Positions 18,490 to 27,630 of a DNA stretch of 64,000 nucleotides are shown here, in pieces. The notes below the pieces were generated by a model. It ran no database searches, was not told the DNA's origin, and saw only the letters and a list, made by a program, of their open reading frames with translations. The position numbers and the translations under genes are program-made. The first letter of the stretch is position 1; each line of letters begins with the position of its first letter. Source of the stretch: Streptomyces atroolivaceus (GTDB lineage: Bacteria; Actinomycetota; Actinomycetes; Streptomycetales; Streptomycetaceae); contig NZ_JNXG01000021.1 of NCBI RefSeq assembly GCF_000717025.1, positions 62,001 through 126,000 on the forward strand, read 5' to 3'.

Positions 18490-19740
18490 GTGCACTCGAG
18501 GACGACTCTCCCGGCTCAGGCCGGTGACGCGGTGCTGATGGACATGGCTCCACTCACGCACGCGGCGCAGATGTACATCTCCGCCGCACTGATCCTGGAC
18601 GGCGAAGCGCCCGGAGCGGATGAGGTCGCCGGCCACATCGCGCCACGCGTGCGACGCGTTCCAGGCCTTCGGCACCGGTACGCCGAGGCCGTGGGCCGCG
18701 CCCGCTGGCAGCCGCAGCGGGTGTGCGCAGACGACCACGTCGCGCTGCTCACGCTCGACGGCGACGCTGCCGGCGCGGGGGTCGACGCGCTGATGGAGCA
18801 GGTGCGGCGGCGGCCACCGGTGTCACCGGCGGGGGCACCCATGTGGGACGTGCTGATCGCCACCGGGTTCACCCCCGGCCGATGGGCTCTCGTCTTCCGC
18901 TGCCATCACACCCAGATGGACGGCATGGCCATCACCCACACCCTCGACCAGCTGTTCGGCACCGCCCCGCCCGCCCGGCGCCGTCCCCTGCTGTCGGGGG
19001 CGCTGAAGCCCGGGCTGAGGCACCTGCCGTCCGCGGCAGCCTCCATCATCCAGGCCGCACGCCCCACCGCGCCCTGGCCCGCACCCGCGGCAGCTGTGGG
19101 GGAGGGGACGGCCACCTACGCGGTGACCGAGCCGGTGGGCGTGGACGACATCAAGCAGCCGGGCGCCACCCTCACGCAGGTCCTCGCCGCCTGCTTCGCC
19201 CTGGCCGCCGACTCCTGGTGGCCGCTCCCCGGCGACCGGCAGGTCCACGTCGTGGTGCCGATGGACCTGCGGGAGCCGGGCGAACAGCGCACGATGGGCA
19301 ACCACTTCGCGCCGTTGCGTCTGGCGCTGCCCACCGGAGACCCAGACCGGGTGCTGCACGAGACCGGTACGCAGATGACCACCTGGCGCAGGCCCGGACT
19401 CCGGGCCGCCCTCGACCTGGTGATCAGGCGGATGACGCCCTTCCCGGCCGCCCTCGTCCTCGGCGAGCGCATCAGCGCGGGCACCGGCTGCCGGGCGGTG
19501 GTCTCCTCCGTCCGGTCCAGAAGGCCGCTGTCCTTCCACGGTTCCCCGGTTCTGGATCTGGTGCCCGCAGCCCCCACCTTCCCCGGCCACGCCCTGTCCT
19601 GCCTGCTGTGGTCGTACGAGGGGCGGGCCCGGATCGCGTTCGGCTCCCACACCGGGATGCCGGGCGTGGGAGCGCTGCCCCAGGCGTGGGAGCAGGCGCT
19701 CAAATCCATGCGGGCGAGTCAGCCGTTCCCCCTCGGCTGA
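18490..19740 (+). CDS. WS/DGAT-like O-acyltransferase
   Basis: This is a 416-aa protein. The condensation-type catalytic motif HHxxxDG is present as CHHTQMDGMA at about residues 138-147. The C-terminal half has the family pattern VVVPMDLREPGEQRTMGNHFAPLRLALP and a late PLSFHGSPVLDLVP segment. Such enzymes esterify a fatty acyl-CoA to diacylglycerol or a fatty alcohol, giving storage triacylglycerol or wax. GTG start after GTGAGGACAC. It stands alone. Confidence in the fold is high; the acceptor is unknown. Confidence 0.82.
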   Translation: MHSRTTLPAQAGDAVLMDMAPLTHAAQMYISAALILDGEAPGADEVAGHIAPRVRRVPGLRHRYAEAVGRARWQPQRVCADDHVALLTLDGDAAGAGVDALMEQVRRRPPVSPAGAPMWDVLIATGFTPGRWALVFRCHHTQMDGMAITHTLDQLFGTAPPARRRPLLSGALKPGLRHLPSAAASIIQAARPTAPWPAPAAAVGEGTATYAVTEPVGVDDIKQPGATLTQVLAACFALAADSWWPLPGDRQVHVVVPMDLREPGEQRTMGNHFAPLRLALPTGDPDRVLHETGTQMTTWRRPGLRAALDLVIRRMTPFPAALVLGERISAGTGCRAVVSSVRSRRPLSFHGSPVLDLVPAAPTFPGHALSCLLWSYEGRARIAFGSHTGMPGVGALPQAWEQALKSMRASQPFPLG

Positions 19741-19915
19741 GGCGCGAGAGCCAGACAGGTCTCCGGGGTGCCCGCCTCGGACCAGTCGACCGGTGCGGTG
19801 TACTCCGGAAGCCCGCTGGTCTGCTTCAGCAACTGCCGGCCTGGCCAGGAACCAGGATGCCCCGGGCCCGGATCGAAGGTGTCCGTACCCCCTTGGCGGA
19901 AGCTCCGTCGATGTA

Positions 19916-21736
19916 TCAGGCCGGCTCGGACGTGTCCCTGACGGGAGTGTCCTCGATGCGGGATCCGGGCGCTCCCCGGTTCGAGGCAGCCGGGCTGTGC
20001 GCGTGCAGCGGTGGTGCCTCGTCGTGGGCGCCGACCCCGGCCGCCGGGGTACGCAGGACGAGCAGGGCCACGTCGTCGCCGCTGGGGTCGATGCGGACCA
20101 GAAGCTCGTCGAGGAATTCCTCGACGTCGCGGCGGGCCAGGGCCGCCGCGTGCCGGCGCAGCGTGGCGAGGCCGGCCTCGATGTCACGGGTCCGGCTCTC
20201 GACGAGCCCGTCGGTGTAGAGCAGGAGGGTCGACTGGGGCGGAAGGTCCGCGCGGGCGTCGGGCCACCCCAACCCCAGGTGCAGGGCCGAGCTGAGACCG
20301 AGAAGGGGGCCGTGACCGGCTTCGAGGAAGCGGGTGTGCCCGTCTGCCGTGATGAGGAGGGGAGGGGGGTGGCCGGCGTTGACCCAGTGCAGTTGCCAGG
20401 GCCCGCCCTCCTCGCCTTCGACGCGAGCGAACACGCAGGTGGCCATGGGGGCGTCGCTCGTGTGCGTCATGGCCTCGTCCAGACGGCGCATGATCAGACT
20501 GGGCGGCTCCGTACGGTCCCAGGCCAGGGCGCGCAGCATGTTGCGGACCTCGGCCATGTGGGCGGCGGCCTTGAGGTCGTGGCCGACCACGTCCCCGATG
20601 ACCATCGTCAGGACTCCGTCGCCGAGGAGGAACGAGTCGTACCAGTCCCCGCCGATCTCGGCGACACTCTCGGCAGGCCGGTAGCGGGCAGCCATCGTGA
20701 GATGGTCGACCTGCGGCAGGGGAGTGAGGAGCTGGCGCTGCATCGTCTCGGCGACGTGGCGCTGCTGTTCGAACAGCTCGGCGGCCTCCATGACGAGTCC
20801 GGCGCGGCGCGCGATGTCGGAGAGCACGAAGACCTCGGCCTCGGTGTAGGAGGCGTCCGGGCCGGCGCGCGCCACGGTCAGCGCGCCGAAGACCTGCCGC
20901 CGGGTGTTCAGGGGCACCACGACGGCGCAGGTGCCTCCCAGCCGGTCGAACAGCTCCCGGTGGGCGGCCGCGAGAGGGCTGTCCGGCTGCTCCGCGAGGT
21001 CGTCCGCGTCCAGGACGACGGGCTCGGCGCTGCGCAGTGCGTGGAGCGCCGCCGAACGGGTGGATTCGGGCAGGGGCGGCAACGGGCCGGTGAGCGCTTG
21101 CGCCGTGCCGTGGCCGCCCAGCGTCCTGACGGTGATGCGCTGCATCTCGCCGGTCTGCTCCGCGGCGCGTACGTCGATCGCCGCCCAGTCACCCATGTCA
21201 GGTACGAGCAGCCCGGCCAGCCTGTCCAGCATCTTCGGCGTGTCCTGGGTGGAGATGAGGACCGTCGAGACCTCCGCCACCATCGTCAGCCGGGCGGTGA
21301 GCCCTTCCAGCGCGGCCAGATAGGCCGCGGTCTGCTCGGCGGCGTCACGGTGCAGGCTGAAATCGTGGAAGACGATCACCGCCCCCTCCGCACGGCCCTC
21401 GTGCCGCAGGGGGGTGGCCGCCCAGATGACCGGCACCAGGCTGCCGTCCCCGCGAAGGAAGAGTTCGTCGCTCCCCTCGGCCGGCCTGCCGCCCTCCAGC
21501 ACCTCCAGCAGAACGCACTCGGCCCGCGAGACGGCGCTGCCGTCCTCACGGCGGTGCAGCAGGCCGTGCATGTCGTGCCCCAGCATCTGATCCGGTGGAC
21601 GGTCGAGGAGCTGCTGCGCACGTGGATTGCACGCGGTGATGCGGCCGGTGGTGTCGGTGACGAGCACCCCGGTACCCAGGCTGTCGAACACCGTTCGCAT
21701 GAAGCCGATCTCCAGCAGCCCGTCCACGGACCTCAT
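19916..21736 (-). CDS. PAS-GAF-PP2C (SpoIIE/RsbU-type) serine phosphatase
   Basis: This 606-aa protein has a PAS domain at about 8-115 (VFDSLGTGVLVTDTTGRITACN), a short helical linker, a GAF domain at about 140-325, and a PPM/SpoIIE phosphatase at about 365-585 (IGGDWYDSFLLGDGVLTMVIGDVVGHDLKAA, DGLVESRTRDIEAGL). The metal-binding aspartates GGDW and GDV(V)GH are intact. The family dephosphorylates anti-anti-sigma factors in stress and developmental switches; Streptomyces carry dozens. No partner anti-sigma gene is adjacent. Its ATG overlaps the stop of a possible 40-codon leader ORF. Confidence 0.88.
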   Translation of the reverse strand: MRSVDGLLEIGFMRTVFDSLGTGVLVTDTTGRITACNPRAQQLLDRPPDQMLGHDMHGLLHRREDGSAVSRAECVLLEVLEGGRPAEGSDELFLRGDGSLVPVIWAATPLRHEGRAEGAVIVFHDFSLHRDAAEQTAAYLAALEGLTARLTMVAEVSTVLISTQDTPKMLDRLAGLLVPDMGDWAAIDVRAAEQTGEMQRITVRTLGGHGTAQALTGPLPPLPESTRSAALHALRSAEPVVLDADDLAEQPDSPLAAAHRELFDRLGGTCAVVVPLNTRRQVFGALTVARAGPDASYTEAEVFVLSDIARRAGLVMEAAELFEQQRHVAETMQRQLLTPLPQVDHLTMAARYRPAESVAEIGGDWYDSFLLGDGVLTMVIGDVVGHDLKAAAHMAEVRNMLRALAWDRTEPPSLIMRRLDEAMTHTSDAPMATCVFARVEGEEGGPWQLHWVNAGHPPPLLITADGHTRFLEAGHGPLLGLSSALHLGLGWPDARADLPPQSTLLLYTDGLVESRTRDIEAGLATLRRHAAALARRDVEEFLDELLVRIDPSGDDVALLVLRTPAAGVGAHDEAPPLHAHSPAASNRGAPGSRIEDTPVRDTSEPA

Positions 21737-21855
21737 CGAGCGGCCCTCGCGGTGCCAGGGCGGACCCTTTCGCCCGTGCCCGGAGTCTTCGCGTCTTCCT
21801 GACCGCCCGGCGGCGGCACCCGGCCCGCCGCCGGGAACGCGGTGTGGGAGGTCAT
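21733..21855 (-). CDS. Possible small ORF translationally coupled to the PP2C gene
   Basis: Forty codons begin with ATG at 21855, preceded by GGAAGG with a 9-nt spacer, and end in TGA overlapping the phosphatase ATG (ATGA). The sequence is Pro/Gly/Arg-rich and I recognise no family. It may be a leader that couples translation, or chance. Confidence 0.3.
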   Translation of the reverse strand: MTSHTAFPAAGRVPPPGGQEDAKTPGTGERVRPGTARAAR

Positions 21856-22257
21856 GCGCTCATGCCTTCCGCTTCGAGGTCGGAGCCCGGCCCGGTCCGC
21901 CCGGCGACGAGCCCGGACGGCGCCCGCAGCACCACAGCATCTGTTCATCATTCATCCGGCACGCCCGTTTCGCCGCTCGGGAGAGGGCCGGCCGCGGTCG
22001 GGTGCGGAGCCCGGCGGGCGCAGCCGGTCGTGGTGCCCCCTTCGACGATGCCGTCGCGGACCAGGAGACGGCCCTGTCGGGCGCGGCCACCCACGTCGCC
22101 GCTGGAGCCGGGCCGCCCACGGGCGACGGACGCGGGACGCGGACCGCTCACCAGGCGTGAACCTGGCGTTCCGGCCGGGCGCGGCTTCGGCGAGGTCCAG
22201 CCGGAGCGCCTTCCGCGCGGGCGGCGTCGACGACGTACACGTCGCGGAGGCGGAACC
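21856..22257. other. Gene-poor region between PP2C gene and CoA-transferase operon
   Basis: This is about 400 bp with only overlapping shadow frames. It should hold the promoter of the leftward PP2C gene and the end of the leftward CoA-transferase transcript. I see no RNA gene or strong hairpin. Confidence 0.35.
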
Positions 22258-22905
22258 TCAGGACGCGCTCGTCCCGTCCGTACGGACCGGAGCGGCCGTC
22301 CTCTCCAGGACCTCGGCGGCGGTCACCCCGGGGGCGGTCTCCACGAGGACCAGGCCGCCGTCGGTCACGTCGAGCACGGCGAGATCGGTGATGACGCGGT
22401 GGACGCACGCCTTGCCGGTCAGGGGCAGGGTGCACTCCTCGACGATCTTCGGGCTGCCGTCCTTGGCGGTGTGCGACATGGTCACGATGACGCGGCGGGC
22501 TCCGTGCACGAGGTCCATGGCTCCGCCGATGCCGGTCACCATCTTTCCCGGCACCGCCCAGTTGGCGAGGTCGCCCCGGGCGGAGACCTCCATGGCCCCG
22601 AGCACGGCGGTGTCGATGTGACCGCCGCGGATCATGCCGAAGGAGAGCGCCGAGTCGAAGAACGAGGCGCCGGGCCGGACGGTCACCGTCTCCTTGCCCG
22701 CGTTGATCAGATCGGGGTCGACGTCCTCGTCGTACGGGAAGGGGCCGGTGCCCAGGATGCCGTTCTCGGACTCCAGGACCACGTGCACGCCCTCGGGCAG
22801 GTGGTTCGGGATCAGCGTCGGCAGCCCGATGCCGAGGTTGACGTACTCGCCGTCGCGCAGCTCCGCGGCCGCCCTCGCTGCCATTTCGTTCCGGTCCCAG
22901 GCCAT
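22258..22905 (-). CDS. 3-oxoacid (or 3-oxoadipate) CoA-transferase, subunit B
   Basis: This is a 215-aa protein. The catalytic glutamate lies in [13 protein letters not shown], the class I CoA-transferase SENG signature at about residues 45-60. [13 protein letters not shown] and [19 protein letters not shown] are also diagnostic. It moves CoA from succinyl-CoA to a 3-oxo acid (acetoacetate or 3-oxoadipate) together with subunit A. Its ATG overlaps the subunit A stop by one base (TGATG), indicating coupling. Length matches ScoB/PcaJ. Confidence 0.92.
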   Translation of the reverse strand: MAWDRNEMAARAAAELRDGEYVNLGIGLPTLIPNHLPEGVHVVLESENGILGTGPFPYDEDVDPDLINAGKETVTVRPGASFFDSALSFGMIRGGHIDTAVLGAMEVSARGDLANWAVPGKMVTGIGGAMDLVHGARRVIVTMSHTAKDGSPKIVEECTLPLTGKACVHRVITDLAVLDVTDGGLVLVETAPGVTAAEVLERTAAPVRTDGTSAS

Positions 22906-23675
22906 CAGTCCTGTGCCTCCCGCTCCGTGATCGTGCGTTTCTCGACCTTCTTCTCCACGGCCTCCTCGGGGGTCAGCACGACCACCCGCTGAACGAAGAC
23001 GCCCGGCAGGTGCACGTGGTCCGGGTCGATCCCGCCCGGTTCGACCAGCTCCTCGACCTCCGCCACGGTGATGCGGCCGGCCATGGCGGCGAGTGGGTTG
23101 AAGTTGCGCGCGGACTTGTTGAACACGAGGTTGCCGTGCCGGTCGCCCTTCGCCGCCCTGACGAGGGCGAAGTCGGTGCGGATGCCGTGTTCCAGGACGT
23201 ACTCGGTGCCGTCGAAGTCGCGTACTTCCTTGGCCGGGGAGGCCAGGGCCACGTCGCCCTCGCCGTCGTAACGCCAGGGGATTCCGCCGTCCGCGACCTG
23301 CGTGCCCACCCCGGCGGGGGTGTAGAACGCCGGTATCCCCGCCCCTCCGGCCCGCAGCCGCTCGGCCAGGGTGCCCTGCGGAATCAGTTCGAGCTCGAGT
23401 TCGCCCCCGAGGTACTGCCGGGCGAACTCCTTGTTGCCGCCGATGTACGAGCCGGTGACCCGGCTGATCCGGCCGGCGGAGAGCAGCACCGCGAGACCGG
23501 AGTTCATCGCTCCGCAGTTGTTGGACACGACACCGAGTCCGCTGACGCCACTCGCGTACAGGGCGTCGATCAACACGTTCGGCACGCCGCTGAGACCGAA
23601 GCCCCCCACTGCCACCGACGCGCCGTCCGGCACGTCGGCGACGGCCAGCGCCGCTGACGCGACCACCTTGTCCAT
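22905..23675 (-). CDS. 3-oxoacid (or 3-oxoadipate) CoA-transferase, subunit A
   Basis: This is a 256-aa protein. The N-terminus has [28 protein letters not shown], the CoA-transferase A glycine-rich motif. [58 protein letters not shown] follows, typical of ScoA/PcaI. It forms a heteromer with subunit B. It is divergent from a double-IclR gene, the usual arrangement for aromatic-acid (beta-ketoadipate) pathways in Streptomyces, which makes 3-oxoadipate the likelier substrate. Confidence 0.92.
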   Translation of the reverse strand: MDKVVASAALAVADVPDGASVAVGGFGLSGVPNVLIDALYASGVSGLGVVSNNCGAMNSGLAVLLSAGRISRVTGSYIGGNKEFARQYLGGELELELIPQGTLAERLRAGGAGIPAFYTPAGVGTQVADGGIPWRYDGEGDVALASPAKEVRDFDGTEYVLEHGIRTDFALVRAAKGDRHGNLVFNKSARNFNPLAAMAGRITVAEVEELVEPGGIDPDHVHLPGVFVQRVVVLTPEEAVEKKVEKRTITEREAQD

Positions 23676-23704
23676 GGGACTGCCCCTCCACTAGTGTTCG
23701 CATG

Positions 23705-23720
23705 GTGAAGTTTCCTTCAC
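23705..23720. promoter_or_regulatory. Candidate IclR-type operator (perfect inverted repeat)
   Basis: GTGAAG-TTTC-CTTCAC is a perfect 6-bp inverted repeat with a 4-bp centre. It lies 30 bp upstream of the CoA-transferase subunit A start, in the 207-bp region shared with the divergent IclR-family gene. Position and symmetry fit an operator bound by that regulator. Confidence 0.55.
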
Positions 23721-23882
23721 TGTGATCGAGGAGTCTGCCGCCCGGATCGGAGCTCTGTCAACGGTCCCGGAAGCCGCCGGCACATCCGGACCGCGCACAC
23801 GGCCGGCCGGGCCGGGGCATCGGCGGGCCGTCCGCCGCCGTACCGTGTCTCTCCGGCACGGACGCACCCGACGGAGAAACAG

Positions 23883-25550
23883 ATGTCACCGACCCGGACC
23901 ACCACCCAGCCCGGCACCCAGGTGCCCGCGGAGGCCGTCGCACCGCTCATGCGGGGCATCGCCGTGCTGCGTCGGCTGACCGACGCGGACGGATCCCTCA
24001 CCCTCAGCGACCTGGAGCGCGCCACCGGACTGGCCCGCTCCACCGTCGACCGTGTCATCCTCACCCTCGCCCGCACGGGGTACGTACGCCTCGACGGCCG
24101 GACCGTCACCCTCGCACCACGCCTGATGGAGCTGGGCAACGCCTACCTGTCCTCGATCCGCATCCCCGGCCTTCTCGGCGACCGGGTGGACGCCCTGGCG
24201 GACGAACTCGACGAGTCCGTATCGCTGGCGGTGCCGGACGGCGGGGACATCCGTTTCGTGCACCAGGCCACCCGGCGCCGTGCGATGTCCCTGAGCTTCC
24301 GCATCGGCGACCTGCTGCCCGCCGAACGGACCGCCCCGGGCGCCCTCTTCGCCACCCTCTGGGGGCCCGCACAGTGGCAGGCATGGCGGGAGAGGCGGGT
24401 CTCCGATCCGGAGGGAGCCGGCTTCCCGTCCCTGCCGCCGCGTCCCGGCCCGGCGGACGACCTCTTCGAAGAACGCGTGGACGCGGCACGGGCCGACGGC
24501 TGGGCGCTGGACGACCAGCTGATCGAACCCGGCCTCCTCGCCCTCGCCGTGCCCGTACGCGACCCCGCCGGAGGCATCGCGTGCGTGCTCAGCGTGGTCA
24601 GTCACACCAGCCGGCACAGCGCGCAGGGGCTCCGGGACGGCCTGCTGCCCCGGCTTCGCGACGCCGCCGCGGCCATGGAGTCCCGGCTGCGCGACGCACC
24701 CCCGGGCGGCTCCGAGCCCGCACCGGGGCGTCTCGCCTCGTGGACGTCGGCCTCGAAGCAGGAACTGGGCCGGGAGTTCGTCGAGTCCCTCGCCAGGGGC
24801 CTGACCGTCATCACCGCGTTCGGGGACACCGGGGCGGCCCTGACCCTCAGCGCCGTCGCCCGCGCCACGGGCCTGTCCCGTGCCTCCGCGCGCCGCGCCC
24901 TGATCACCCTCGAACACCTCGGCTACGTGGTGGCCGACGAGCGGGACCACCGGCTGACCCCGCGTGTCCTGGCACTCGGATATCCGCCGCTCTCCCGCAT
25001 CACCCTGCCGCGCATCGCCGAACCGCACCTCGCCGCGCTGGCAGGGCTGATTCACGAATCGACGTCCCTCGCCGTACTCGTGGACGACTCGGTGCAGTAC
25101 GTGGCTCGTGCCGCCACCCACCGCATCATGAACGTCAACATCACCGTCGGCACCCGATTCCCCGCCTACGCCACCTCGCTGGGCCGCGTCCTGCTGGCCG
25201 ACCTGCCCGCCACGGGACTCGGACCCCTCCTCGACCACGCGGAGCTGCGCCCGCTGGCGCCCCACACCCTCACCCGCCGTGCGGAGCTGGAAGCCGCGCT
25301 CGAACGCGTACGCGCCGAGGGGTACGCCCTGGTCGACGAGGAGCTGGAAGCGGGCCTGCGCTCGATCGCCGTACCCGTGAGGGACAGGGCCGGAACCGCG
25401 GTCGCGTCCATCAACGTCGCCATGCACAGCAGCAGCCGGACGATCGGCGAATGCCTGGAGCAGGTGCTGCCCCGCCTCCGGCTCACCGCCGACAGCATCG
25501 AGTCGGAACTGCACACCGCGGCACGCTTCACCCACGTTGCGGTGGCGTGA
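23883..25550 (+). CDS. Tandem-domain IclR-family transcriptional regulator
   Basis: This 555-aa protein is about twice the family's usual length. It has two complete IclR units. The first has a winged helix at about 18-80 (LTLSDLERATGLARSTVDRVILTL) and effector domain to about 270. The second has a winged helix at about 295-360 (LTLSAVARATGLSRASARRALITLEHLGYV) and effector domain to the end. Such fused regulators control beta-ketoadipate genes in actinobacteria. GGAGAAAC precedes the ATG. Divergence from the CoA-transferase operon and the shared palindrome suggest direct control. Confidence 0.88.
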   Translation: MSPTRTTTQPGTQVPAEAVAPLMRGIAVLRRLTDADGSLTLSDLERATGLARSTVDRVILTLARTGYVRLDGRTVTLAPRLMELGNAYLSSIRIPGLLGDRVDALADELDESVSLAVPDGGDIRFVHQATRRRAMSLSFRIGDLLPAERTAPGALFATLWGPAQWQAWRERRVSDPEGAGFPSLPPRPGPADDLFEERVDAARADGWALDDQLIEPGLLALAVPVRDPAGGIACVLSVVSHTSRHSAQGLRDGLLPRLRDAAAAMESRLRDAPPGGSEPAPGRLASWTSASKQELGREFVESLARGLTVITAFGDTGAALTLSAVARATGLSRASARRALITLEHLGYVVADERDHRLTPRVLALGYPPLSRITLPRIAEPHLAALAGLIHESTSLAVLVDDSVQYVARAATHRIMNVNITVGTRFPAYATSLGRVLLADLPATGLGPLLDHAELRPLAPHTLTRRAELEAALERVRAEGYALVDEELEAGLRSIAVPVRDRAGTAVASINVAMHSSSRTIGECLEQVLPRLRLTADSIESELHTAARFTHVAVA

Positions 25551-25641
25551 GCCGCACCGGTGGAACACGTCCGCTCCGGGATGGCCCCTCTCCGGCCGCC
25601 GGCCCGGTCGCGGGCCGTCCACAGGTGTTCTCAGGCCGCTC

Positions 25642-27327
25642 TCAGGCGTGGAAGCCGTTGCACACGACGGAGGTGTACCGGTTCGGGCCGCCCTCGACGT
25701 GGTACAGCACCACGGTCCAGTCGCCCCGGTCGTCGCCCACCGGAATGGCGTCGACGGTCCGTTCGCCGAAGTGAGCCCGGAAGTCGTCGGGATACCTGAA
25801 GGTGAGGGTGCCGCCCGAGGACCATCTCGAGTAGAGGTCGACGGGTTTGCTGGTGAAGCCGATGCCCTTGCTCTCGGCCCGGGTGGGGCGGCCCGTGGCG
25901 GGGTCGGTCCCGTGCGGGGGCCGGACCCCCACGGCCACGTAGTAGGGAGCGGGGCGCTTCCCCTCGCCGGCGTTCTCAGGGCGCAGGGTCACCGAGGCCG
26001 TGTCCGAGCCGGTGGTGTGCGAGACGGATGACTGCAGTCCCGCCGGAAGCGAGTCCATGGCCAGGCCGGACAGGTCGCAGGAGCCGATGCCATGAGCAGC
26101 CTGCGCGGGGTCGTCGGACAAGGTCCAGCGGTCCTGTGACTCACGGTCGTTCACGATGTGGTCCGGCGGCCCGGCGGCCGGTGCGGTGGTGACCGGCCGC
26201 CGGGACCCCTCCACCCCGTCCGTCGGCCCCCCGTCCGCCGCACGGTCGTCCGGCGCCCCCGAGAGCAGCAGAGCGGTCGCCGACGCGGCGAGCACGGCCG
26301 CCACCGCGGCGAGCCCGAGCGATCTCCGCGGCCCCGTACGGGCAGGGCGCGTCCGGCGATGCGGCTCGTCGTACGGCGTCGGGCCGGGCGGACCCGCGAG
26401 AGCGCCCGCCTCGTCCTGCCCCGTTCCGCCGCCCGGCAGAGGGGCGGTCGCCGTGTCTCCCGGTACGGTGGCCGCGACGGCATGGGGCAGCGAACGGTAA
26501 TGGGAGTCCTCGGCCAGGGCCGAGTCCACCGCACAACGTGCGATCACGGCCGCGGGGTCAGGCCGGTCCGCCGGATCCTTCGCGACGCACTCCCGGATCA
26601 GCGCGGCGAGCGCGGGCTCCACGCCCGCCAGGTCGATGTCCTCGTGCACGGCCCGGTAGCTCACCGCCGCCGGGTCCCCCGAGCCGAAGGGCGGTCTGCC
26701 GGTCGCGGTGTACGCGAGCGTCGCCCCCAGCGCGAACATGTCGGCGGCAGGGCCGACCGCGTTGCGCAGGACCACCTCGGGTGCCGCGAAACCGGGGGTC
26801 CCCGGGGCCATCCCGTCCCGTGTGAGCACCGTCTGCCCGAGTCCTCGGGCGATCCCGAAGTCGATCAGCTGCGGCCCCTGCGGTGAGAGGATCACGTTCT
26901 GCGGTTTCAGATCCCGGTGGGTGACTCCGTGGACATGGACCGCGGCCAGCCCCTCGGCGAGGGCGGCGAACAATCTCAGAGCACTGCCGGGCGGGAACGG
27001 CCCGCCCTTCTGCACCGCCCCGCGCAGCGTGGGTCCGGCCACGTACTCGGTGGCCAGCCAGTAGGGCGGTGCGTCGAGCGAGGCCTCGATCAACTGGGCC
27101 GTGTACGCGCTCCGTACGGCCTCCACGGTGGCGGCCTCCCGCCGGAAGCGGGCCAGCGCCTCCGGGTGCTCACTGATCTCCTCCCGGATCACCTTCACGG
27201 CCACCAGCCGTCCGCCGGGGGACCGGCCGAGAAACACCTCCCCCATTCCGCCGGCACCGAGCCGGCCGAGTAGCTGGTACACGCCTATGCGCGAGGGGTC
27301 CTGAGGCCGCAGCTCATCCACCGGCAC
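25642..27327 (-). CDS. Membrane-anchored Ser/Thr protein kinase
   Basis: This is a 561-aa protein. The kinase domain spans about 15-270: glycine loop LGRLGAGGMGEVFLG, ATP lysine in VAVKVI, catalytic loop THRDLKPQN, metal site LIDFGIAR, and FAAPEVV. A Pro/Gly-rich linker leads to one transmembrane helix at about 340-360 (LGLAAVAAVLAASATALLL). About 190 extracytoplasmic residues follow without PASTA or other known sensor domain. The start is GTG at 27327, though the Shine-Dalgarno is weak. It is divergent from transketolase. Substrates cannot be inferred. Confidence 0.88.
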   Translation of the reverse strand: MPVDELRPQDPSRIGVYQLLGRLGAGGMGEVFLGRSPGGRLVAVKVIREEISEHPEALARFRREAATVEAVRSAYTAQLIEASLDAPPYWLATEYVAGPTLRGAVQKGGPFPPGSALRLFAALAEGLAAVHVHGVTHRDLKPQNVILSPQGPQLIDFGIARGLGQTVLTRDGMAPGTPGFAAPEVVLRNAVGPAADMFALGATLAYTATGRPPFGSGDPAAVSYRAVHEDIDLAGVEPALAALIRECVAKDPADRPDPAAVIARCAVDSALAEDSHYRSLPHAVAATVPGDTATAPLPGGGTGQDEAGALAGPPGPTPYDEPHRRTRPARTGPRRSLGLAAVAAVLAASATALLLSGAPDDRAADGGPTDGVEGSRRPVTTAPAAGPPDHIVNDRESQDRWTLSDDPAQAAHGIGSCDLSGLAMDSLPAGLQSSVSHTTGSDTASVTLRPENAGEGKRPAPYYVAVGVRPPHGTDPATGRPTRAESKGIGFTSKPVDLYSRWSSGGTLTFRYPDDFRAHFGERTVDAIPVGDDRGDWTVVLYHVEGGPNRYTSVVCNGFHA

Positions 27328-27630
27328 GACTGTGCCACACCTGCCGCCCGCCGGACCGTGCCTCCTCGAACATGAGGGGCTCGGCATGGTCCGGGTGCGG
27401 CAGCAGGGGCCTGCCGGGCACCCCAGCGGGTAGGCGACCGGTCGGCGGGACCGTGCGTCACCGCCCCCGTGCCGGGCGTTCGCCGCCCGGCGTGCATCAG
27501 CAGCCCCACCGCACCGCCCGGCCGGCTCCGGGTGCGGAAGACGGCGAGGGAACGGAGGATGCGAGGGGGTGGCGAGCCGCACCGGCCGGTCCCGTCGAAC
27601 CGAGAAGCGACGTCCGAGGGAGACGACACC
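27328..27630. other. Divergent promoter region, kinase/transketolase
   Basis: This is about 303 bp between the two start codons. I see no clear operator, RNA or small gene. GAGGGAGACGACACC just before 27631 is the transketolase ribosome-binding site. Confidence 0.35.

Noticed and set aside
23886..25622. A 578-codon leftward frame antisense to the IclR-family gene
   Set aside because: The sense strand encodes a clear two-unit IclR protein. The antisense frame is a codon-bias artefact.
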